Shown one piece after another: positions 60,693 through 64,000 of a DNA stretch of 64,000 bases. This DNA is from Candidatus Gastranaerophilales bacterium (lineage in GTDB: Bacteria; Cyanobacteriota; Vampirovibrionia; Gastranaerophilales; Gastranaerophilaceae). Under the pieces are notes generated by a model, which saw only the letters and a list, made by a program, of their open reading frames with translations, had not been told where the DNA came from and did not search any database. How positions within the stretch are numbered: the stretch's first letter is position 1; each line of letters starts with the position of its first letter. The position numbers and the translations under genes are program-made. The stretch is from the NCBI GenBank assembly GCA_947626225.1, contig CANQRH010000001.1, forward strand, positions 1 through 64,000. Direction: 5' to 3'.

Positions 60693-60833
60693 CAGAACTT
60701 AACCTTTTACACCTATACACATATATTAAGTCGGATAATTTCCAAAAATTGACATAATGATAAATAATTTCTTCGAATTGTTACATTTAGAAATATACAA
60801 ACTCTCAACACAGAATTATTTGGTCTGTAGTCT

Positions 60834-60861
60834 GTAGGTCGGATTAGTAAATCCGACCTAC
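60834..60861. repeat. Dispersed palindromic repeat, copy H (full palindrome)
   Basis: The most complete copy: 12-bp arms GTAGGTCGGATT / AATCCGACCTAC around AGTA. It lies 13 bases past the flgC stop and upstream of the metallopeptidase gene, so it could also act as a 3' hairpin of the flagellar transcript. The space 60693-60833 holds no gene that I can see. Confidence 0.85.
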
Positions 60862-60874
60862 AATACTAAAGTCA

Positions 60875-61318
60875 TCACCTGCCGATTTCAACAGCTTTTA
60901 ATGCCATTGATTTTGTAATATTAATCAAAGCAAGGTTAGCTTCATAAGCTCTTTGTGCAAGTATTGCATCAGCGATATCGACTGCCGCATTAACGTTTGA
61001 AGCTCTGATATACCCGTTTGCGTCGGCATCGGGATGTCCCGGACGGTAAATTTTATCTCCGAGTGTCGGATCTTCAACACAACCGCTGAAAGTAACTCCG
61101 CCTTGAAGATAAGGTAAAGTGCCGACTCCGAAAACATCTTCTTTCATCGTATTCATCAAGCCATGAAAAGATATATCCTCTGTTGCATTCAAGACAGGTA
61201 TTTTTCTGACATAGTTTGGTGTATCAACGTTTGCTACGTTTTTTGCGTGAATATCAAGCCTTAAACCGTGTGCTTTAAGCGCATTTGAGCCGATATTCAT
61301 TGATTCCATTATACTCAT
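60875..61318 (-). CDS. flgC: Flagellar basal-body rod protein FlgC
   Basis: 147 residues. Proximal rod subunit. The N-terminal ALKAHGLRLDIHAKNVANVDTPNYVR carries the rod signature, and the C-terminal helix NVNAAVDIADAILAQRAYEANLALINITKSM is the partner in the coiled bundle. It is the last of four rod genes. fliE, which often follows, is absent; a palindromic repeat and an unrelated gene follow instead. Confidence 0.95.
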   Translation of the reverse strand: MSIMESMNIGSNALKAHGLRLDIHAKNVANVDTPNYVRKIPVLNATEDISFHGLMNTMKEDVFGVGTLPYLQGGVTFSGCVEDPTLGDKIYRPGHPDADANGYIRASNVNAAVDIADAILAQRAYEANLALINITKSMALKAVEIGR

Positions 61319-61333
61319 AGTTTATACCTCTCT

Positions 61334-61681
61334 TTACTTGCCTACGTTTATAACTGTTTTCATTTGAGTAATTATATTTGACATTCTTCTTGTTGCCATT
61401 GTATAAAGAAGCGAATTTTCCTGCAGTTCCATCAATTCATTGGCAGGATCGATTTCTTCATAAGTTTTTTCTTCAATAATTGCAGAAGGCCCGAGTTTCT
61501 CAGACAGTTTGGTTTCAAGCGGATTGTTAATCGTACCGAGATAATCGGCAAAATTTATATTCCTTCTTACGTACCCCGGAGTATCGATATTCGCAAGGTT
61601 TGAACCTAAAGCCCTTTGTTTTTGGGCTATCAAATCCATCATTAATGAAACTTTACCCATACTGTTGAGTGTTGAATACAT
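61334..61681 (-). CDS. flgB: Flagellar basal-body rod protein FlgB
   Basis: 115 residues, slightly short. Proximal rod subunit with KQRALGSNLANIDTPGYVRR at the N-terminus and an end of ENSLLYTMATRRMSNIITQMKTVIN. It is 15 bases before flgC. It would be exported through the flagellar type III apparatus to the periplasmic rod. Confidence 0.93.
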   Translation of the reverse strand: MYSTLNSMGKVSLMMDLIAQKQRALGSNLANIDTPGYVRRNINFADYLGTINNPLETKLSEKLGPSAIIEEKTYEEIDPANELMELQENSLLYTMATRRMSNIITQMKTVINVGK

Positions 61682-61696
61682 TCGTTATCCTTTCAA

Positions 61697-62410
61697 TTAT
61701 TCTCTAATATTAATTGCTTTATTGTACATATCATCAACGACTTTCATCATTCTTGTGCTTGCAAGAAGTGAAGCGTTAAGCCTCAGCATATCAGATGTTG
61801 ATGTATAAATATTGGTGTTGGAATTTTCCAAATTATTTTGGCAAAATCTTTCATGATCTTTAACCAGTATCGGTTCGCCCGATTCCTCGGTCGGAACAAG
61901 TCTGTTCATGCCTGACGGTTCGAGAGCTTCCTGCGATGCAAAAATCACAAGAGGAATAGTACCGAGTTTTTTGGGTTCGGTATTTGCCGCATCGTATGAA
62001 TAAACATCTCCGTTCGGTTTTATTTCAAATTTGTAGCAATTAGCCGGGATTTGTATTCCTTCTCCGACAATCCAGTCATCGTTTGTAACAAGGTAGCCGT
62101 TTTTACCCTGTTTAAATGAACCGTCACGGGTGTATTGAACTTCCCCTTCGGGAGATACAACCGGAATAAATCCCACGCCGTCAATTGCGACATCGTAAGG
62201 ATTGCTTGTAACCTGAATTGAACCCTGCTTATAATCCGTTCTTATAGAACCCGTTAAATATCCGTCTTCTCTAAGCATTTGTTCAAAAGTTACGGATTTA
62301 TATCCGCGTGTATTCATGTTGGCAAGGTTATTGCCGACATACCCGAGTTTTTCAAATTGGGTGGTTACGTTATTTACGCTTTTTCTGATTATTCCTTGCA
62401 GGGTGTACAT
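61697..62410 (-). CDS. flgG: Flagellar hook-basal body protein, FlgG/FlgF type
   Basis: 237 residues. N-terminal QFEKLGYVGNNLANMNTRGYK is the rod/hook signature, SNPYDVAIDGVGFIPVVSPEGEVQYTRDGSF is the FlgG-like central domain, and the C-terminal helix (MLRLNASLLASTRMMKVVDDMYNKAINI) completes the rod fold. FlgG and FlgF are hard to separate by eye; the length and end suggest the FlgG/FlgF group. It lies between the 62423 gene and flgB. Confidence 0.85.
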   Translation of the reverse strand: MYTLQGIIRKSVNNVTTQFEKLGYVGNNLANMNTRGYKSVTFEQMLREDGYLTGSIRTDYKQGSIQVTSNPYDVAIDGVGFIPVVSPEGEVQYTRDGSFKQGKNGYLVTNDDWIVGEGIQIPANCYKFEIKPNGDVYSYDAANTEPKKLGTIPLVIFASQEALEPSGMNRLVPTEESGEPILVKDHERFCQNNLENSNTNIYTSTSDMLRLNASLLASTRMMKVVDDMYNKAINIRE

Positions 62411-62422
62411 AATTTATACCTC

Positions 62423-63121
62423 TTATGATGTTGTACCTAATTGAGAAATTGTTTTTGACAAATTTTGGTTTTGTATCATAAATATTTGTCTGTTTGCTTC
62501 AAAATTTCTAATCACCGGCATCATTGAAATAAATTCATTTTGCAGTGAAACGTTTGAATATTCGTTAAATCCTTGTTTTACATGCGGTTCCATAACAACT
62601 GCGCCGTTAGCATCAACCACACTGATATACGCAACTTTTTCCAATTTGTTTGTATCTTTGTTAAAGACGCTTACAAGTCCTTTGTCGCTAATTTTGACAT
62701 CATTAAGTTTTTCCGGAACTATATGGAGCTGTATAGGAACACCTGCATTGGACAAAACTTTTTCATCAAATATCGTAAGCAGATTTCCTTCTTTATCAAG
62801 TTTAAATCTGCCGTCACGTGTAAGTTTTATGCCGTCGGGAGTTTGAATTTGAAAATATCCTTTTTCGGCAATGGCTACATCAAGCGGATTGTCAGACATT
62901 GCAATACGTCCGACTTTATCATCCGTAGCTTGTGAAAGCCCGTGTACTCCAAGAAATTCCGTAAACGATGAAACAACGGGATCTTTTCTTTGATAACCTA
63001 TTTTATCAAATCCGTTGACATTCTCGTTGTACATGCCGATAAGCTCGCTTTGAACATGCATGGCTCTCAAAGATACTGTCAGGCCTTTTTCACAAAATCT
63101 GATTCCGCCGTTAATTTTCAT
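62423..63121 (-). CDS. Flagellar hook-basal body protein, FlgF-like
   Basis: 232 residues. The rod signature at the N-terminus is degenerate (YNENVNGFDKIGYQRKD in place of NLAN...GYK). The central part keeps MSDNPLDVAIAEKGYFQIQTPDGIKLTRDGRFKLD, and the C-terminal helix is present (NVSLQNEFISMMPVIRNFEANRQIFMIQNQNL). It is probably a distal or proximal rod component (FlgF-like). GAGGT precedes ATG. It is the first gene of the four-gene rod operon. Confidence 0.85.
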   Translation of the reverse strand: MKINGGIRFCEKGLTVSLRAMHVQSELIGMYNENVNGFDKIGYQRKDPVVSSFTEFLGVHGLSQATDDKVGRIAMSDNPLDVAIAEKGYFQIQTPDGIKLTRDGRFKLDKEGNLLTIFDEKVLSNAGVPIQLHIVPEKLNDVKISDKGLVSVFNKDTNKLEKVAYISVVDANGAVVMEPHVKQGFNEYSNVSLQNEFISMMPVIRNFEANRQIFMIQNQNLSKTISQLGTTS

Positions 63122-63355
63122 TTACTACCTCTTTTTAATACACTGACGGACAATTTTTTTATCGTTTCAGTAAAATTATTCAAAATCATCCGTTTGTACG
63201 AGGTTTAATGATTATTTAAAAAAAGTCAACTTCATAAATTCAAAATTTAATAAATAACCATATTTTACTATTTATTGCTTATACCTAAAGGGGATTATTT
63301 AAAACAAAATCGCGTTTAAAATTTACATAGAACATATATGTGGAGTAAATTAACA

Positions 63356-63661
63356 ATGTTAATGGGAAATGATTGTCATGATTGCAAGTACAATCGCTTG
63401 GAAATGAAAAATGTAAATAAGGACATTCTTGCGTGGCTTGAAGATATTGTAGAAGAAAATAACAGCCGTGTCGAAAGAAAGGAATGGAAAAGCAAATATA
63501 ACAGTTATGTAGTGTATGACTATGAACCTTTCTGTACGGACGGATTTGAAATAAATTTGGTAATAACTTCATACAACGCGGCTTATTTAAATTTTATCAA
63601 GTACCTGTATGACGAAAAAATAAGTACAATTGAATATTTGAACAGTTGTATTAACGTATAA
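63356..63661 (+). CDS. Small hypothetical protein
   Basis: 101 residues: a Cys pair (NDCHDCKY) near the start, an acidic helical region, and an aromatic-rich end (VVYDYEPFCTDGFEINLV). No domain is recognised and there is no signal peptide. I chose ATG 63356 because GGAG lies 10 bases before it; ATG 63338 without a ribosome site is the alternative. A terminator follows at once. The stretch 63122-63355 upstream holds the flagellar operon leader and nothing else that I can name. Confidence 0.55.
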   Translation: MLMGNDCHDCKYNRLEMKNVNKDILAWLEDIVEENNSRVERKEWKSKYNSYVVYDYEPFCTDGFEINLVITSYNAAYLNFIKYLYDEKISTIEYLNSCINV

Positions 63662-63693
63662 AAAAACAGACCTTAAAAGGTCTGTTTTTTTTT
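63661..63693. terminator. Bidirectional terminator
   Basis: ACAGACCTT / AAGGTCTGT with flanking A- and T-runs, between the convergent genes 63356 and 63695. Confidence 0.85.
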
Positions 63694-63694
63694 A

Positions 63695-63982
63695 TTATTC
63701 CTGAACCGCTTGTTCTTGTTCTTTACTAAAACATTCTTTACAGTAGACTTCTTTTCCCGGAATGGGTTTAAACGGAACTTGAGTTTGTGCTCCGCATTTG
63801 GAACATACAGCATCATACATTCTTCTGCGTTTTCTGTTGTTGTTTCTGCGTTTTTTTCTGCATTCGGGACATCTTTTGGGTTTGTTTACCAAACCTTTTT
63901 CAGCGTAAAATTCCTGTTCACCTGCAGTAAAGACAAATTCTGCTCCGCAGTCTTCACATACAAGTTTTTCGTCTTGGTACAT
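63695..63982 (-). CDS. Zinc-ribbon protein (CxxC-x17-CxxC type)
   Basis: 95 residues with four CxxC pairs: CEDCG, CPECR, CSKCG and CKECF. This makes two zinc ribbons, the first with the aromatic EFVFTAGEQEFYAEKG stretch typical of the zinc-ribbon domain found alone or repeated in many bacteria. The middle is very basic (RKKRRNNNRKRRR), so RNA or ribosome binding is likely. AGGAG precedes ATG. Function unknown. Confidence 0.85.
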   Translation of the reverse strand: MYQDEKLVCEDCGAEFVFTAGEQEFYAEKGLVNKPKRCPECRKKRRNNNRKRRRMYDAVCSKCGAQTQVPFKPIPGKEVYCKECFSKEQEQAVQE

Positions 63983-64000
63983 TTGTTTTCTCCTGATTTA

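Noticed and set aside
63285..63572. 95-codon minus-strand frame
   Set aside because: It overlaps the small gene at 63356 on the other strand, which has a ribosome site and a terminator; the minus-strand frame has neither.
1..64000. CRISPR arrays, insertion sequences, rRNA genes, prophage
   Set aside because: No regularly spaced direct repeats, transposase or integrase genes, rRNA sequence or phage structural genes were seen. The only tRNA is at 1103-1176.

Overview
The window looks like a contig from an AT-rich, diderm, anaerobic, probably flagellated member of the Gastranaerophilales (Vampirovibrionia, the non-photosynthetic gut sister group of Cyanobacteria). I infer this from three class III prepilin-like proteins with the lineage-typical FTLAEVL N-terminus and a GxKGPNK motif, a VKOR-thioredoxin fusion of the kind known from Cyanobacteria, several lineage-type hypothetical proteins, TonB/ExbBD and a tripartite RND pump (outer membrane), flagellar rod genes, and oxygen-independent ribonucleotide reductases. 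The placement rests on recognition by eye, not on a search.

Layout. 1-1100 is gene-poor: dispersed palindromic repeats, a complex inverted repeat, and a compact locus that reads as a type I toxin-antitoxin module (26-residue hydrophobic peptide plus convergent antisense RNA). 1103-3107 holds tRNA-Arg(UCU) and two overlapping GT2 glycosyltransferases. 3238-16412 holds alaS, an aquaporin with an unusual second NPA box, a duplicated HNH-like protein, pgeF, a zinc-ribbon/PH membrane protein, a DAHP synthase, two TPR-like proteins, a VKOR-DsbA fusion overlapping queH, and an asparaginase. 16409-22234 is envelope-related: TonB-ExbB-ExbD-ExbD, two related exported proteins and a SpoIID-like protein. 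22433-31801 holds HU, a dicarboxylate symporter with ileS, and two ribonucleotide reductases: B12-dependent class II (nrdJ) and anaerobic class III (nrdDG), the latter behind a cobalamin riboswitch candidate. 32272-38067 is an RND efflux operon with a palindrome over its start point. 38159-40410 holds two near-identical inverted pilin genes and an XRE regulator. 40491-49586 holds an ArsB/NhaD-type permease, dnaG-rpoD, aroK-aroB and gyrA. 49587-59229 holds a large lineage protein, tyrA, mtnA, a third pilin, ruvC, an O-methyltransferase, a beta-propeller protein, and grpE-dnaJ without dnaK. 59338-60861 is a HEXXH metallopeptidase gene bracketed by the same palindromic repeats as the left end. 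60875-63121 is a flagellar rod operon, followed by two small genes.

How the parts work together. DAHP synthase, AroB, AroK and TyrA are scattered shikimate/tyrosine steps. ExbBD-TonB and the RND pump are envelope machines driven by proton motive force. The RNR arrangement suggests that cobalamin supply decides which enzyme makes deoxyribonucleotides.

Two regulatory patterns cut across the genes. First, many genes without a Shine-Dalgarno sequence have a -10 hexamer exactly 6 (sometimes 7) bases before the start codon, which implies leaderless mRNAs: the GT2 gene, pgeF, spoIID-like, dnaG, aroK, tyrA, ruvC and others. Second, three unrelated lineage-specific genes (20702, 32140 on the minus strand, 44946) share the bipartite element GCAATTT-N13-TACTTTATATA just upstream.
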